Shown here piece by piece: positions 52,324 through 62,154 of a DNA stretch of 64,000 bases; within the stretch, counting starts at the first letter, position 1; every line of letters begins with the position of its first letter. A model generated the notes under the pieces. It did no database searches, was not told the DNA's origin, and worked only from the letters and a program-made list of their open reading frames with translations. Position numbers and translations under genes: made by a program. Source of the DNA: Komarekiella delphini-convector SJRDD-AB1 (GTDB lineage: Bacteria; Cyanobacteriota; Cyanobacteriia; Cyanobacteriales; Nostocaceae); the NCBI RefSeq assembly GCF_014831675.1, contig NZ_VJXY01000034.1, forward strand, positions 17,616 to 81,615, read 5' to 3'.

Positions 52324-53733
52324 TTACTTGGGGCGATCGCCGAACTCGGAGTTATAACCCTCTTCACCGTGTTCATTAATATCCAGACCTTGGTACTCGG
52401 CTTCCTCTTTGACTCGTAGACCGACTGTAGCATCGATAATCTTTAGAATGATCCACGTGCCAATTCCGGCGATCGCATAAGCAATAGCGATCGCGATTAG
52501 TTCAATCACCAATTCCCCGAAATTACCACGCAGCACACCATCTTTACCTGCTGCGTTGACTTGAGTGGTGGCAAAAATTGCGGTCAAAATTGCACCCACA
52601 GTACCACCAACGCCATGCACAGGATAGGTATCTAATGCATCATCAATTTGTAGTTTATGCTTGAAACTCACAGCGTAGAAGCAAACAAAGGCGGTGATGA
52701 AACCTATTAAAATTGCTGATAGCGGTGTGACAAATCCAGCAGATGGAGTAATACCCACTAAACCGGCAACGGCTCCTGTAGCTGCTCCGACTGCGGTTGG
52801 TTTACCTCGCAAAACCCCCTCTAAAATCAGCCACATTAAAGCCGCCGCTGCTGCCGCTGTATTGGTGGCAACAAATGCTGTTGTGGCTACATTTGTTACT
52901 AAATTACCCGAAATCCCACTAGCAATAGACAAGGCACTCCCAGCGTTGAAGCCGAACCAGCCAAACCAAAGCAAAGCAGCACCTAGCAGAATGAAAGGAA
53001 CGTTGTGCGGAGGACTAAGGCGGTCAGGAAAAGTTTTTCGAGGCCCAAGGACGATCGCGGCAACGAGGGCAGAAACGCCAGAACTAATGTGAACTACTGT
53101 GCCACCTGCAAAGTCAAGAGCACCTAAACCACCATACAAACCCAAAAATCCACCTTTAGCCCATACCATGTGGGCCAGGGGGGCGTAAATAAAGGTTGAC
53201 CATAATAGGACAAACAAGGCATAGGCGCGGAAACTCATCCGTTCTGCGATCGCCCCGGAAATTAAGGCTGGGGTAATGATTGCAAACATGGCTTGATAGA
53301 TCATGAATGCTTGGTGAGGAATTGTCGCGGCGTAAGAAACGACTTCCACCGGGTTTGATCCTTTGAGATAGTCGGTTGTCTCTAGCCCAACGCCATTTAA
53401 ACCAAACCACTGTAATCCCCCAATAAACGGCAACCCTGGCGCAAAAGCAAGACTATAACCCCACAGAACCCAGGTAACACCGACGATCGCCATCAACACA
53501 AAGCTCATCATCAACGTGTTTAAAACGTTGCGCGATCGGACAAATCCACCATAGAAGAATGCTAATCCTGGTGTCATTAGCAGAACGAGTGCTGATGAAA
53601 TCAGCATAAATGCTGTATCTCCAGTATCAGCAGCAGGCGGAGCAGCTGGTGTTTGGGCAAACGCATTGCCCATCAGCGATACTCCCCAAATTAGGAGGGC
53701 GATCGCCCCAATTGTCACAACTTTCTTCAACAC
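52324..53733 (-). CDS. amtB: Ammonium transporter, Amt family
   Basis: The 469-residue protein has a signal peptide (about residues 1-26, ending GNAFAQ) followed by 11 membrane helices. PGLAFFYGGFVRSRNVLNTL near residue 55 is the Amt signature start. LAHMVWAKGGFLG near residue 187 and YPVHGVGGTVGAI near residue 373 carry the twin pore histidines, and DFAGGTVVHISSGVSALVAA lies near residue 208. The C-terminal cytoplasmic tail (KEEAEYQGLDINEHGEEGYN) is the conserved regulatory segment contacted by PII-type proteins. I found no clear GTA-N8-TAC NtcA site upstream. Confidence 0.95.
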   Translation of the reverse strand: MLKKVVTIGAIALLIWGVSLMGNAFAQTPAAPPAADTGDTAFMLISSALVLLMTPGLAFFYGGFVRSRNVLNTLMMSFVLMAIVGVTWVLWGYSLAFAPGLPFIGGLQWFGLNGVGLETTDYLKGSNPVEVVSYAATIPHQAFMIYQAMFAIITPALISGAIAERMSFRAYALFVLLWSTFIYAPLAHMVWAKGGFLGLYGGLGALDFAGGTVVHISSGVSALVAAIVLGPRKTFPDRLSPPHNVPFILLGAALLWFGWFGFNAGSALSIASGISGNLVTNVATTAFVATNTAAAAAALMWLILEGVLRGKPTAVGAATGAVAGLVGITPSAGFVTPLSAILIGFITAFVCFYAVSFKHKLQIDDALDTYPVHGVGGTVGAILTAIFATTQVNAAGKDGVLRGNFGELVIELIAIAIAYAIAGIGTWIILKIIDATVGLRVKEEAEYQGLDINEHGEEGYNSEFGDRPK

Positions 53734-54450
53734 TTATTTTTTGTCTCTAAAGACCAATAATTTTTGTATTAGCTGAATATATCTCAGTACTATTTGATAC
53801 TCTTTTTTGTCTTGTAAGTTACTCTGTTTTAGTCTTTTTGAAAGGTTAATAAAAATATAATCTTAATCGGAGATCCTAAATTTTAAATAAGCATATATAA
53901 ATGTAACAATTGCATCTTTTTTTTCAAGAATAGCATTTTGTTCCAGTGATCTAAAGTTTTAAGTTTTTAGTTAATTTTCACTACAAACAAAGACAAAAGT
54001 TAGTAGTTAGTGCTTTCGCCCTAACTACAGGCTACAAAGTATTTTCTATTGAAATTTTTACTTAGAGGTTGTTTGAAAAGTGGTTGGCTGTATCTTTGCA
54101 TTTATTGATCCCCCCTAACCCCCCTTTCCAAGGGGGGACTTTGAATCAAATTCCCCCTTGGAAAGGGGAGCCACTGTGTTGGGGAGACAGCGCCGTGGGC
54201 GGGTTTCCCGACTTGAGGCGACTGTCGTCGGGTTTCCCGACTTGTAGCAAGTGGCGTGAATTTAGGGGGATCTCAAAATATTTGATACATCACTAAGGAC
54301 TTTTCAAACATCCTCTTAGCTTCTGGGTGAAAAATATATAGATAAAATTTAACTCAGTGAAATCACGCTAACGCTTTTAACTAAACTATTGCCATTAATT
54401 GAGTAAGTTTTACCTCTAACAACGACTTCAGCCATAGATAAGGCTTAAGG
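53734..54450. other. Spacer between amtB and the hybrid kinase, with a miniature element
   Basis: No gene. The left 330 bp are AT-rich and divergent promoters may lie there. The right half is dominated by the element at 54066-54314. Confidence 0.55.
54066..54314. mobile_element. 249-bp miniature element with 5-bp target duplication and nested repeat
   Basis: Terminal inverted repeats AGGTTGTTTGAAAAGT (54066-54081) and ACTTTTCAAACATCCT (54299-54314) differ at one base and are flanked by CTTAG on both sides (54061-54065, 54315-54319). The interior starts as a GATCCCCC...AAGGGG palindrome (from 54106). About 88 bp (54170-54260) containing two GTCGGGTTTCCCGACTTG units interrupt the second arm before AATTTAGGGGGATC resumes. 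Confidence 0.85.
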
Positions 54451-57400
54451 ATGAAAGCACCATTACCTGATAACGAAGCACAGAGAATTGAGGCACTTTC
54501 GCAGTATAAAATTCTCGACACTCCATCTGAAGCCGCCTTTGACGACCTCACCCGTTTAGCCTCGTATATTTGTGGAACTCCTATTGCCTTAATTAGCTTA
54601 ATTGATACAAACCGCCAGTGGTTCAAGTCCAAAGTCGGCTTGGAGGCGCTAGAAACACACAGAGATCAAGCATTCTGCGCCCATGCTATTTTACAGCCAG
54701 AAATTTTTGTTGTGCCTGATGCAACAGCTGACGACCGATTCACTACAAATCCACTAGTCACTTCTGATCCCAATATCCGGTTTTATGCTGGTGTCCCTTT
54801 AATTAACCTTGAAGGACACGCATTGGGAACGCTTTGTGTGATTGATCATGTACCACGAAAACTCACTCCAGAACAGGTTGAAGCATTACGAACTCTAGGC
54901 CGCCAAGTGATTAAGCAACTGGAACTACGGCGCAATTTAGCAAATTTAGTACTCGCAACCAATGAATGCAAACAATCACAGAAGATACGCAAACAATTCT
55001 TCAAAAGAGTTGCGGGAGGTTTTGGGTTAGCATCAGCAATTTTAATTTTAATTGGTGTGGTTTCTTATCAGAACACAAAAGTATTGATCGATACTAATAC
55101 TCATGTAAAAAAAACTCAAGATAAAATTAACAGCCTGGAAGAATTACTGTCCCAAATAAAGGATGCTGAAACTGGACAACGCGGTTACATTCTGACTGGA
55201 CAAGAACGTTATCTAGAACCATATCAAGCTGCACTGGCAAATATCGCTCAAAAAATTGCAGAACTCAAAAGTTTAACAGCAAAACAACCCGACCAACAAA
55301 AACAGATCAGATTTATTGAACCCCTGATAGCAGCAAAATTTTCCGAACTCAAGCAGACTATCGACTTACGCCAAAACCAGGGATTTGAAGCAGCGTTGCA
55401 GGTACTACTGACAAATCAGGGACAAAACCTGATGGATGATATTCGTAAAACCATCTATGAGATGGAGAATGAGGAAAAAAAGTTGCTCCAGCAGCAGTCA
55501 CAAGCTGCAAAGGTTGGTGCGAATAATACAATTGTGACACTTGCGATCGCTATCTGCTTGAGTTTTATCATTCTCTCTGTAGTCTACTACCTGATTTATC
55601 GTGAGGTGACTGAGCGGAAGTGGACAGAAGAGATTTTGAACAAAGAGCGCAATTTTATCTCAGCAGTCCTTGATACAGCTGGCGCATTGGTAATAGTTCT
55701 TGACTCCCAAGGTCAAATCGTGCGCTTCAATCAAGCTTGTGAGCAAACAACTGGCTACTCGTTCGATGAGGTGAGGGGAAGATTTGTTTGGAACTTGTTG
55801 CTAATTCCTGAAGAGTTAGAGCCAGTCAAAGCAGTTTTCGAGCGGTTGCGAACTGGTCAACATTCAAACGAATACGAAAACTACTGGATCACAAAGGACG
55901 GTAATCGGCGGCTGATTGCTTGGTCGAATACTATCCTCCAAGACTATGAGGGATCTGTAGAATACATTGTTTGTACAGGTATTGACATTACCGATCGCAA
56001 GCGAGCTGAACAGCACTTGACTGCACAATATGCTACAACTCGTGTCTTAGCAGAATCTACCACGATTAACGAAGCTACTCCCCAAATCCTCAAAGGTATC
56101 TGCGAGAGTTTAGGATGGGATTTGAGCGAAATTTGGATGGTGGATCAGCAAGCAAATGTGCTGCGTTTTCTCGATATCTGGCATAAACCATCCCTTGAAG
56201 TGCAAGAGTTTGAAGCACTGACTCGCCAAACCACGTTTGCACCAGAAATTGGACTACCTGGTCGCGTTTGGGCTAGTTCTCAACCAATTTGGATTGTTGA
56301 TGTCGTTAAAGATTTTAACTTCCCCCGCGCCCAAATTGCCGCTCAAGTCGGACTACATGGAGCCTTCGGTTTTCCGATCCAGAGTGGTAACAAAATTCTC
56401 GGTGTCATTACCTGCTTTAGCAATGAAATTCAGCAACCTGACTCAGATTTGATCAAAATGATCAATTCCATTGGGGAGCAAGTGGGACAGTTTATCCAGC
56501 GTAAGCAGGCAGAGGAAGAAATTCAACGTCAAAACTTGCGATCGCAACTGTTTACGGAAATCACCCTTAAAATTCGCCAATCTTTGCAAATTGAAGAAAT
56601 TCTGCAAATTACTGTCAAGGAGGTGCAAAAAATTCTCCAGACTGACCGAGTATTAATCTATCAACTTTTACCAGACGGATCTGAAACCAACATTATAGAG
56701 GCGGTAGTTTCTGGCTGGACTGCAATCAAAGGGCAAAATATCACCGACCCCTATTTGCGAACGGAATATCTACAACAATACTACTTACAACAGTACCGTC
56801 AAGGAAAGATTCAGGCGATCGCTGACTTAGATTTGGTAGAAGTTCAACAAAGCCACATCGAATTACTGCAACAGTTTGGGGTTAAAGCCAACTTGGTTGT
56901 ACCAATTCTTGTTAAAGAAGAACTTTGCGGTTTGTTGATTGTCCATCAGTGCGCCACCTCCCGTCACTGGTCTAGTTTTGAAACTCATCTTTTACGACAA
57001 ATAGCTGACCAAGTAGGTATTGCTTTAGCTCAGGCCCAATTACTAGAAGCAGAAACTCATCAACGACAAGAACTCGAAATTGCTCGCCATCAAGCCGAAT
57101 TAGCTTCTGAGTCTAAAAGTGCCTTTTTGGCTAACATGAGTCATGAAATCCGTACACCGATGAATGCTGTGTTAGGGATGACTGGCTTAGTATTAGAAAC
57201 TCCTTTGAACCCAGAGCAGCGAGATTTTATTGAAACAATTCGCATTAGTGGAGACGCTCTTTTAAGCTTAATCAACGAGATTTTAGATCTGTCCAAACTT
57301 GAAGCGGGAGAGATGGCTCTAGAAACTCTAGATTTTGACTTATCTACCTGTGTTGAAGAGGTGTTGGAATTATTAGCGCCTCAAGCTCATCATAAAGGAT

Positions 57401-59217
57401 TGGAAATTGCGGCGTTAATTCATCGCAACGTCTTCACCGACCTCCAAGGTGATGCTAGTCGGCTGCGGCAAATTTTGATGAACTTGCTCAGCAACGCTAT
57501 TAAGTTTACCAGTACCGGAGAGGTAGTATTACGAGCCGAATTGCGATCGCAAACTTCTACTACAGTTACTATTCACTTTGCTGTAACTGATACCGGTCTT
57601 GGCATTAGTTCTGAAGACCAACGCAGACTCTTTACGCCATTTACGCAAGTAGATGCTTCCACCACTCGTAAGTTTGGTGGCACAGGTTTAGGATTAGCCA
57701 TTTGTAAACAATTAGTCAGCTTAATGGGAGGGGTAATAGGAGTAGAAAGTCAGATTGGACAAGGATCTAAGTTTTGGTTTGAGGTGACTTTCACCAAGCA
57801 ACTTCAGCCTGTTTCCCCAATTCAAAATCGCGGACTTCTAGACAATAAGCGCTTATTAGTAGTGGATGACAACGCTACCAATCGCAAGATTATCTATCAT
57901 CAAGCTACCCGTTGGGGGATGCAGGTGGATAAAGTCGATAGTGCTGCTGCTGCTCTGAGGGCAATTCAGGAAGCAGTTGAGCAGAACATACCTTATGATG
58001 TTGCCTTGGTTGATATGCAAATGCCCGAAACAAATGGCCTGACTTTAGGAGAGCAAATTAAAGCAAATTCTGCGATCGCACAGTTACCTCTAATTATGCT
58101 CACCTCTACTAATCAACGGGATGAAGTGCAAAAGGCCTTAAACATCGGATTCGCGGCTTATTTGGTCAAACCTGTTAAGCCATCTCGGCTCCTGGATACT
58201 ATTATGACTATCTTAGGAACTCAATCTGAATTAGAAGAGGAGGCAGGAGATAGGAGACAGGAGTCAGGAGGAGTAGAGACGCGATTAATTACGTCTGTAC
58301 AAGGGATGGGAGACAGGGAGCAGGAAGCAGAAATGAAGAATTTAGAAAGTGGCTGCAACTATAGCTCTTGTGAATATCTCCCTCCACTTTTAAAGTCTAA
58401 AGTCAGAATTTTGCTGGCTGAGGATAATTTAGTCAATCAGAAAGTAGCCTTGAAGCAACTCCAAAGCCTAGGCTACAAAGCTGATGTCGCCGCCAATGGA
58501 AAGGAAGTTTTGCAACTATTGGAAAAAATTCCTTATGATTTAATTCTGATGGATTGCCAAATGCCAATTCTTGACGGTTTGGAAACTACAAGAGAAATTC
58601 ATCGTTGGCAAGAGAGCGACTTTGCTAACCATCGCCGTCCTGTGGTCATTGCTATGACAGCGAATGCCATGACAGAAGACAAAAAAATGTGTCTAGATGC
58701 AGGGATGGAAGATTATTTGAGCAAGCCAGTATTGAAAGAAAAATTAGCAGCGGTGCTAGAGCATTGGGCAAGCGTGATACTGAGTGTACAAGAAGCAGTT
58801 GCGCGTGAGCAGATTTCTACTAAAAATGACAGTTCCCTCACCCTACCAATTGATTGGGAACACTTGCATCAACTCTCAGAAAACAACGCAGAATTTGAGT
58901 TTGAGTTACTGCAAATATTTATTGAAGATATCCAACCCCGTTTAGAGATAATTAAAATTGCGATCGCAACCAATGACTTTGGGCAAATTGCCCAACAAGC
59001 CCACCATCTTAAAGGTGCTAGTGCTAATATCGGCGCTACAACCATGCATCTAGCCGCCGATAAATTAGAACAACTAGCTTGCCACCAAGAACGTAGAGGT
59101 ACTACTAACTTAATCTCCGAGTTAGAAGAGTTTCTTAACTGCATTCAGGCTTTTCTAACTTCCTCCAACCAACGCTTGGAGATAAAAGCTATTCCAGGTG
59201 GCGAGAACCATGAATGA
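54451..59217 (+). CDS. Hybrid histidine kinase: GAF-TM-CHASE3-TM-PAS-GAF-GAF-HisKA-HATPase-REC-REC-Hpt
   Basis: This 1588-residue phosphorelay protein has a GAF domain (about 20-165), a membrane helix (about 188-207), a CHASE3-type extracytoplasmic helical domain (about 212-355, with [20 protein letters not shown]) and a second membrane helix (about 365-390). Then come a PAS domain (about 403-525), two GAF domains (about 535-690 and 705-860), HisKA with [18 protein letters not shown] (His about 897), and HATPase with [17 protein letters not shown] and [11 protein letters not shown]. Two receivers follow (LLVVDDN near 1133 with [18 protein letters not shown] near 1320 with [13 protein letters not shown]), then Hpt with [11 protein letters not shown] (His about 1518). 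The linker between receivers (about 1267-1310) includes a dispersed repeat translated in frame. The signal is unknown; it has no adjacent response regulator. Confidence 0.93.
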   Translation: MKAPLPDNEAQRIEALSQYKILDTPSEAAFDDLTRLASYICGTPIALISLIDTNRQWFKSKVGLEALETHRDQAFCAHAILQPEIFVVPDATADDRFTTNPLVTSDPNIRFYAGVPLINLEGHALGTLCVIDHVPRKLTPEQVEALRTLGRQVIKQLELRRNLANLVLATNECKQSQKIRKQFFKRVAGGFGLASAILILIGVVSYQNTKVLIDTNTHVKKTQDKINSLEELLSQIKDAETGQRGYILTGQERYLEPYQAALANIAQKIAELKSLTAKQPDQQKQIRFIEPLIAAKFSELKQTIDLRQNQGFEAALQVLLTNQGQNLMDDIRKTIYEMENEEKKLLQQQSQAAKVGANNTIVTLAIAICLSFIILSVVYYLIYREVTERKWTEEILNKERNFISAVLDTAGALVIVLDSQGQIVRFNQACEQTTGYSFDEVRGRFVWNLLLIPEELEPVKAVFERLRTGQHSNEYENYWITKDGNRRLIAWSNTILQDYEGSVEYIVCTGIDITDRKRAEQHLTAQYATTRVLAESTTINEATPQILKGICESLGWDLSEIWMVDQQANVLRFLDIWHKPSLEVQEFEALTRQTTFAPEIGLPGRVWASSQPIWIVDVVKDFNFPRAQIAAQVGLHGAFGFPIQSGNKILGVITCFSNEIQQPDSDLIKMINSIGEQVGQFIQRKQAEEEIQRQNLRSQLFTEITLKIRQSLQIEEILQITVKEVQKILQTDRVLIYQLLPDGSETNIIEAVVSGWTAIKGQNITDPYLRTEYLQQYYLQQYRQGKIQAIADLDLVEVQQSHIELLQQFGVKANLVVPILVKEELCGLLIVHQCATSRHWSSFETHLLRQIADQVGIALAQAQLLEAETHQRQELEIARHQAELASESKSAFLANMSHEIRTPMNAVLGMTGLVLETPLNPEQRDFIETIRISGDALLSLINEILDLSKLEAGEMALETLDFDLSTCVEEVLELLAPQAHHKGLEIAALIHRNVFTDLQGDASRLRQILMNLLSNAIKFTSTGEVVLRAELRSQTSTTVTIHFAVTDTGLGISSEDQRRLFTPFTQVDASTTRKFGGTGLGLAICKQLVSLMGGVIGVESQIGQGSKFWFEVTFTKQLQPVSPIQNRGLLDNKRLLVVDDNATNRKIIYHQATRWGMQVDKVDSAAAALRAIQEAVEQNIPYDVALVDMQMPETNGLTLGEQIKANSAIAQLPLIMLTSTNQRDEVQKALNIGFAAYLVKPVKPSRLLDTIMTILGTQSELEEEAGDRRQESGGVETRLITSVQGMGDREQEAEMKNLESGCNYSSCEYLPPLLKSKVRILLAEDNLVNQKVALKQLQSLGYKADVAANGKEVLQLLEKIPYDLILMDCQMPILDGLETTREIHRWQESDFANHRRPVVIAMTANAMTEDKKMCLDAGMEDYLSKPVLKEKLAAVLEHWASVILSVQEAVAREQISTKNDSSLTLPIDWEHLHQLSENNAEFEFELLQIFIEDIQPRLEIIKIAIATNDFGQIAQQAHHLKGASANIGATTMHLAADKLEQLACHQERRGTTNLISELEEFLNCIQAFLTSSNQRLEIKAIPGGENHE
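58273..58305. repeat. GTAGAGACGCG-family repeat inside the hybrid kinase coding sequence
   Basis: The 33-bp sequence GTAGAGACGCGATTAATTAC...GTACAAGGG matches the intergenic copies at 35085, 47857 and 17428 (inverted). It is read in frame as [11 protein letters not shown] between the two receiver domains. Flanking GGAGACAGGAGTCAGGAG-type sequence also looks repeat-derived. Confidence 0.9.
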
Positions 59218-59342
59218 CCATTGAAGTTTGGCGTTGCAGAATAGAAATATGAATCAGTGTAATCGCTGTGCAATGTCGTTTAATGGTAGTTAAACGACAT
59301 TTCTTTAAAAGCACCTACAGTAAAGCATCCAGCCCCAGATTA

Positions 59343-59522
59343 ACGTGAGTTCGACGGTTAGAAAATGGCAGGAGGTAGCGCAGGCAAATCTTTTGGGTAA
59401 ATATCAATTGACGGTTTTTTAGGCAGATAGGTGTAAGCAGTCAAACCAGCCATCAGATTGCCCAGTCCAGCAAACTCATACATAGCCAGCTTTTTGCGCT
59501 TTCCTATCCGTCGAACTCACGT
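59343..59522. mobile_element. 180-bp deletion derivative of an insertion sequence with 7-bp target duplication
   Basis: Perfect 15-bp terminal inverted repeats ACGTGAGTTCGACGG (59343-59357) and CCGTCGAACTCACGT (59508-59522) are flanked by CAGATTA on both sides (59336-59342, 59523-59529). The interior is a minus-strand open segment encoding the end of a protein (see 59358-59504). This looks like an insertion sequence reduced to its ends plus the transposase C-terminus. Confidence 0.9.
59358..59504 (-). pseudogene. Transposase C-terminal fragment (48 codons)
   Basis: On the minus strand the element reads GKRKKLAMYEFAGLGNLMAG, then LTAYTYLPKKPSIDIY and PKDLPALPPAIF before a TAA that touches the left inverted repeat. 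The pattern resembles the C-terminus of cyanobacterial DDE transposases as I remember them, but I cannot name the IS family. There is no start, catalytic core or upstream part. Confidence 0.6.
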
Positions 59523-59592
59523 CAGATTAACCCGCAAGTGATCGCACTACCGGAGACAAAGCAAAGGTGCTTTCTTAATTTTTGGTTAGTTA

Positions 59593-59742
59593 CTACGGAT
59601 CAATACTTGGTGGGTCAATATTTGGTAAAGGTGCTGGTGGGTCTGGAATAAGCTTTTTTCGTCGTAGGGGAGGGTTCCTAAATTTAAACTTGTCTAAATT
59701 CTTGAATCCAAAATCATCGCCAGAGTTTTTCTTTTTACCCAT
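59593..59742 (-). CDS. Possible small basic/Pro-rich peptide
   Basis: An ATG at 59742 (or 59751) opens a 49-codon frame: MGKKKNSGDDFGFKNLDKFK, then FRNPPLRRKKLIPDPP and APLPNIDPPSIDP. The ordered composition (basic first half, proline repeats of PDPP/IDPP type at the end) is not what random sequence usually gives. GAGA lies about nine bases before the ATG. No family recognised; may be spurious. Confidence 0.3.
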   Translation of the reverse strand: MGKKKNSGDDFGFKNLDKFKFRNPPLRRKKLIPDPPAPLPNIDPPSIDP

Positions 59743-60170
59743 AAGTATCATCTCAAGTAGTACTTGTATACTACTATATGACGATAACCGCAAAAAACAA
59801 GAGTTTCAAGCTACTATTACTGCGGTTTAGTTTGCCTCTGGTGTCAGCGAAACCGATAAGAAACTTTATCGGCATTTGGTTAACAGTTTCTCACATAACA
59901 ACGGAGCGATCGCACTTGCTGAATAACGCACAAGATACGCTCGCTTTTCCTCTATGTCCAAGCAACTTTCTGGCTGGATGATTTCAGCGAATCCTTTTTT
60001 TGATACGTCATGTTGGCGAAAGTGCGAATTGCCCCATACCGACACAAACCATGAACTTGACATAGTACCACTATTGATACTATTATTAACGTAAAGCAAT
60101 ACCAAGTTGATTTTAATGTGTCATTTTTGTAGAAACTTTCTACTTATTTGACAGCAGCTTGGTATAACTT

Positions 60171-60431
60171 ATGGCAAAAATAGAAAAACTTCTTGCTCAA
60201 ATTAAAAACAATCCTAAAGATGTAAATTTTACTGATTTAGTAAAAATTTGTAATCACTACTTTGGGGAACCCAGGCAAGAAGGAACAAGCCATTGTGTTT
60301 ACAAAACCCCTTGGGCTGGAGATCCACGCGTCAACATTCAAGAGAAGAATGGAAAAGCCAAGGTTTATCAAGTCAAGCAGGTTTTGGAGGCAATCAGTAA
60401 AATTGAGGACATAGAAAATGAACAACTATGA
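60171..60431 (+). CDS. hicA: HicA-like toxin (mRNA interferase fold)
   Basis: The 86-residue protein fits HicA: a short helix, FTDLVKICNHYFGEPRQEGT, then SHCVYKTPWAGDPRVNIQEK with the catalytic-type His of the GTSH motif (residue about 43), and a C-terminal helix VYQVKQVLEAISKIEDIENE. HicA toxins cleave mRNA in the ribosome-free or translated state. The antitoxin gene overlaps its end by 14 bp, the usual hicA-hicB order. Confidence 0.8.
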   Translation: MAKIEKLLAQIKNNPKDVNFTDLVKICNHYFGEPRQEGTSHCVYKTPWAGDPRVNIQEKNGKAKVYQVKQVLEAISKIEDIENEQL

Positions 60432-60747
60432 CCACTACACATATAAAGTTACTTGGTCAAGCGAAGACCAAGAATACGTAGGTTTATGTGCTGAATTTCC
60501 TAGCTTATCTTATCTCCATGAGAATCGTATTGCTGCACTTGAGGGTATTGAAAACCTGGTAAAGGATGTTGTGGCAGACATGGAAGCTAATGGTGAAAGG
60601 ATTCCAGAACCTATTGCAGAAAAAAATTATAGTGGTAAATTTCAAGTTCGCATTCCTCCAGAACTTCACCGTAGGCTAGCTATAGAAGCAGCAGAGGAAA
60701 ATGTTAGCTTAAATCGCTATGTAAGTCTAAAGCTTGCTTGTCACTAA
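60418..60747 (+). CDS. hicB: HicB-like antitoxin
   Basis: The 109-residue protein has the HicB layout: YTYKVTWSSEDQEYVGLCAE and FPSLSYLHENRIAALEGIEN form the degenerate RNase H-like half, then ERIPEPIAEKNYSGKFQVRI leads into a ribbon-helix-helix, PPELHRRLAIEAAEENVSLN followed by RYVSLKLA. It neutralises HicA and probably represses the operon through its RHH domain. A strong terminator follows 23 bp after the stop. Confidence 0.85.
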   Translation: MNNYDHYTYKVTWSSEDQEYVGLCAEFPSLSYLHENRIAALEGIENLVKDVVADMEANGERIPEPIAEKNYSGKFQVRIPPELHRRLAIEAAEENVSLNRYVSLKLACH

Positions 60748-60770
60748 TAAATTGTTAATTTTCTGCTACT

Positions 60771-60813
60771 AAACACTGCCTGCCCAAAATCTTTAAATGG
60801 GCAGGCAGTGTTT
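60771..60813 (+). terminator. Rho-independent terminator of hicAB
   Basis: A perfect 16-bp stem, AAACACTGCCTGCCCA (60771-60786) with TGGGCAGGCAGTGTTT (60798-60813), is followed by AATTTTT. Confidence 0.85.
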
Positions 60814-60859
60814 AATTTTTGGAATTGGCTTAAGTCTATATTTCGCGGGTGATTTGTAA

Positions 60860-60938
60860 AATGTCGATAAAAGGGATTTATACGACATCTCACGAAAAGC
60901 GCCTACTGTAAAGCATTCAACTCTTGATTAACCCGCAG
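60860..60938. repeat. Uninterrupted relative of the repeat that hosts the 59343-59522 element
   Basis: It shares AATGTCG, ACGACAT, GCCTAC(T/A)GTAAAGCAT and GATTAACCCGCA in the same order as 59272-59342 joined to 59523-59538, with no insertion. The two loci are about 1.4 kb apart on either side of hicAB. Confidence 0.8.
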
Positions 60939-61170
60939 AGCGAACGCTTATCAAAGATACATAGCGTGCTTGGTGGCAGATGCTAATAAGGAATGCTCCT
61001 TACCGAAAATTTTTCTGTCCAAAAATAGCCGCAATGCTTACAAAGACTGAGATAACGCTCGGTGTGCGCCCTCACGTTATCCCTCATAATAAATCAAAGT
61101 CACAAAATATACTGAGGTTTTTTACAGTTTCAATAAATATAATTTTTATACTTTCTACAACCACGTTGAA

Positions 61171-61548
61171 ATGAACAATGTAATTCAAATTTTTGTTCGT
61201 TTATTTTTGTTTGTTATTTTACTTTCTATCAATTCGTGTTTGAAAGGAACACAAGACCAGTCAGAAATTACAGAGTATTCTGTGGGGTTAAAAGCAATAA
61301 TTACAGATGCCAAAAAAATTTACTCTACTATTAGTTACCAAGATTGTTTAACTTGGAATAGCTTAACTGTAAAAGAAGAAGCTAAAGAATATAAATGGAG
61401 ACAACATAATTACACACCAACAAATGGTGATGAAGGGATTATTGTTCACCTAACTAGTCATTGTGATACTCATAAACCAATAGCAATACTTAAGGTTGAA
61501 GAAAACTACGTTCCAATTGCTACTAGTGGTATTAAAAGAATAGATTAA
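61171..61548 (+). CDS. Putative lipoprotein, unknown function
   Basis: The 125-residue product has a lipoprotein signal (IFVRLFLFVILLSINS then Cys23) and a small soluble domain with two further cysteines at about residues 59 and 98 (YQDCLTWNSL and LTSHCDTHKP), which could pair in the periplasm. AT-rich codon use stands out from the housekeeping genes. The start follows directly on an upstream spurious frame; GTTGAAATG lacks a clear ribosome binding site. No family recognised. It lies in the small accessory zone between two toxin-antitoxin pairs. Confidence 0.6.
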   Translation: MNNVIQIFVRLFLFVILLSINSCLKGTQDQSEITEYSVGLKAIITDAKKIYSTISYQDCLTWNSLTVKEEAKEYKWRQHNYTPTNGDEGIIVHLTSHCDTHKPIAILKVEENYVPIATSGIKRID

Positions 61549-61710
61549 AAGTATATATCTTCGACCTCGCAATAAAGCTATGCAGCACTAGCTGCCTAAA
61601 ACCTTTATGTATCTAGCTTTTGAGCAAGGCGCGAAAATTTGTTGCTTAGTTATTTCTTACCTATTGTTAATTTGTCAACACCTATACAAGTTGCCATGTA
61701 TGGGTGTAAC

Positions 61711-62154
61711 TTAAGGTGTAATCGTACTGGGATTAATAGCGGTAATTTCTGAATAACGGGCAAAATCACTAATATTAAACGTAAGGATATGGGTCAGCCC
61801 ATGCACCAGCATAGCCGCTGTCAGCCGTGCATCGTGGACACTGACCCCTTTTACCTGATACTGTGTGACAAGCCGCTCCCATTCGTCGTAAATGCTTGCG
61901 GTATCCGTCAGAAAAGTAAAGAAAGCTTTCAGCCGGATGATTTCTTCTCTAGCTTCAGAGGCAGTGTGACCCAGCCCATTTTTATTAGCTGGACGGGTAT
62001 AAACGTTCCAAAACTCGATGAGATTCTGCGGTACGATGCAGAGCGTTTCCCCTTGATTCCGCAGCAAGGAAATTGCATTGGTCGCCGAGTTGTACATTGG
62101 GTGGTTAGGGTCTGCGCTCCGCAGCAGAACGTTGCTGTCAAGCAGATAAGCCAC
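61711..62154 (-). CDS. PIN-domain (VapC-like) toxin
   Basis: The 147-residue protein is a PIN-domain RNase: YLLDSNVLLRSADPNHP near residue 3 with the first catalytic Asp, NLIEFWNVYTRP near residue 44 with the conserved Glu, VSVHDARLTAAMLVHGL near residue 103 with Asp, and ILTFNISDFARY near residue 122 with the last Asp. Translation starts at GTG (62154), which overlaps the TAG stop of the upstream gene, so the two are coupled. It would be an RNA-cleaving toxin held by the neighbouring antitoxin. Confidence 0.85.
   Translation of the reverse strand: MAYLLDSNVLLRSADPNHPMYNSATNAISLLRNQGETLCIVPQNLIEFWNVYTRPANKNGLGHTASEAREEIIRLKAFFTFLTDTASIYDEWERLVTQYQVKGVSVHDARLTAAMLVHGLTHILTFNISDFARYSEITAINPSTITP

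Larger units (their letters stand above)
59218..60170. other. Gene-poor spacer with nested repeats between kinase and hicA
   Basis: 59272-59342 plus 59523-59538 form an older dispersed repeat interrupted by the element at 59343-59522; a related uninterrupted copy is at 60860-60938. A possible small Pro-rich ORF is at 59593-59742. 60100-60165 has inverted ATACCAAG and CTTGGTAT words just before hicA. Confidence 0.6.

Noticed and set aside
53734-54065. NtcA-type site or riboswitch upstream of amtB
   Set aside because: No GTA-N8-TAC with a suitably placed -10 box and no recognisable riboswitch fold was found by eye.
59582-59830. 82-codon plus-strand frame
   Set aside because: Its Gly/Arg/Phe-rich product is the antisense of the proline-rich minus-strand frame; no start signal.
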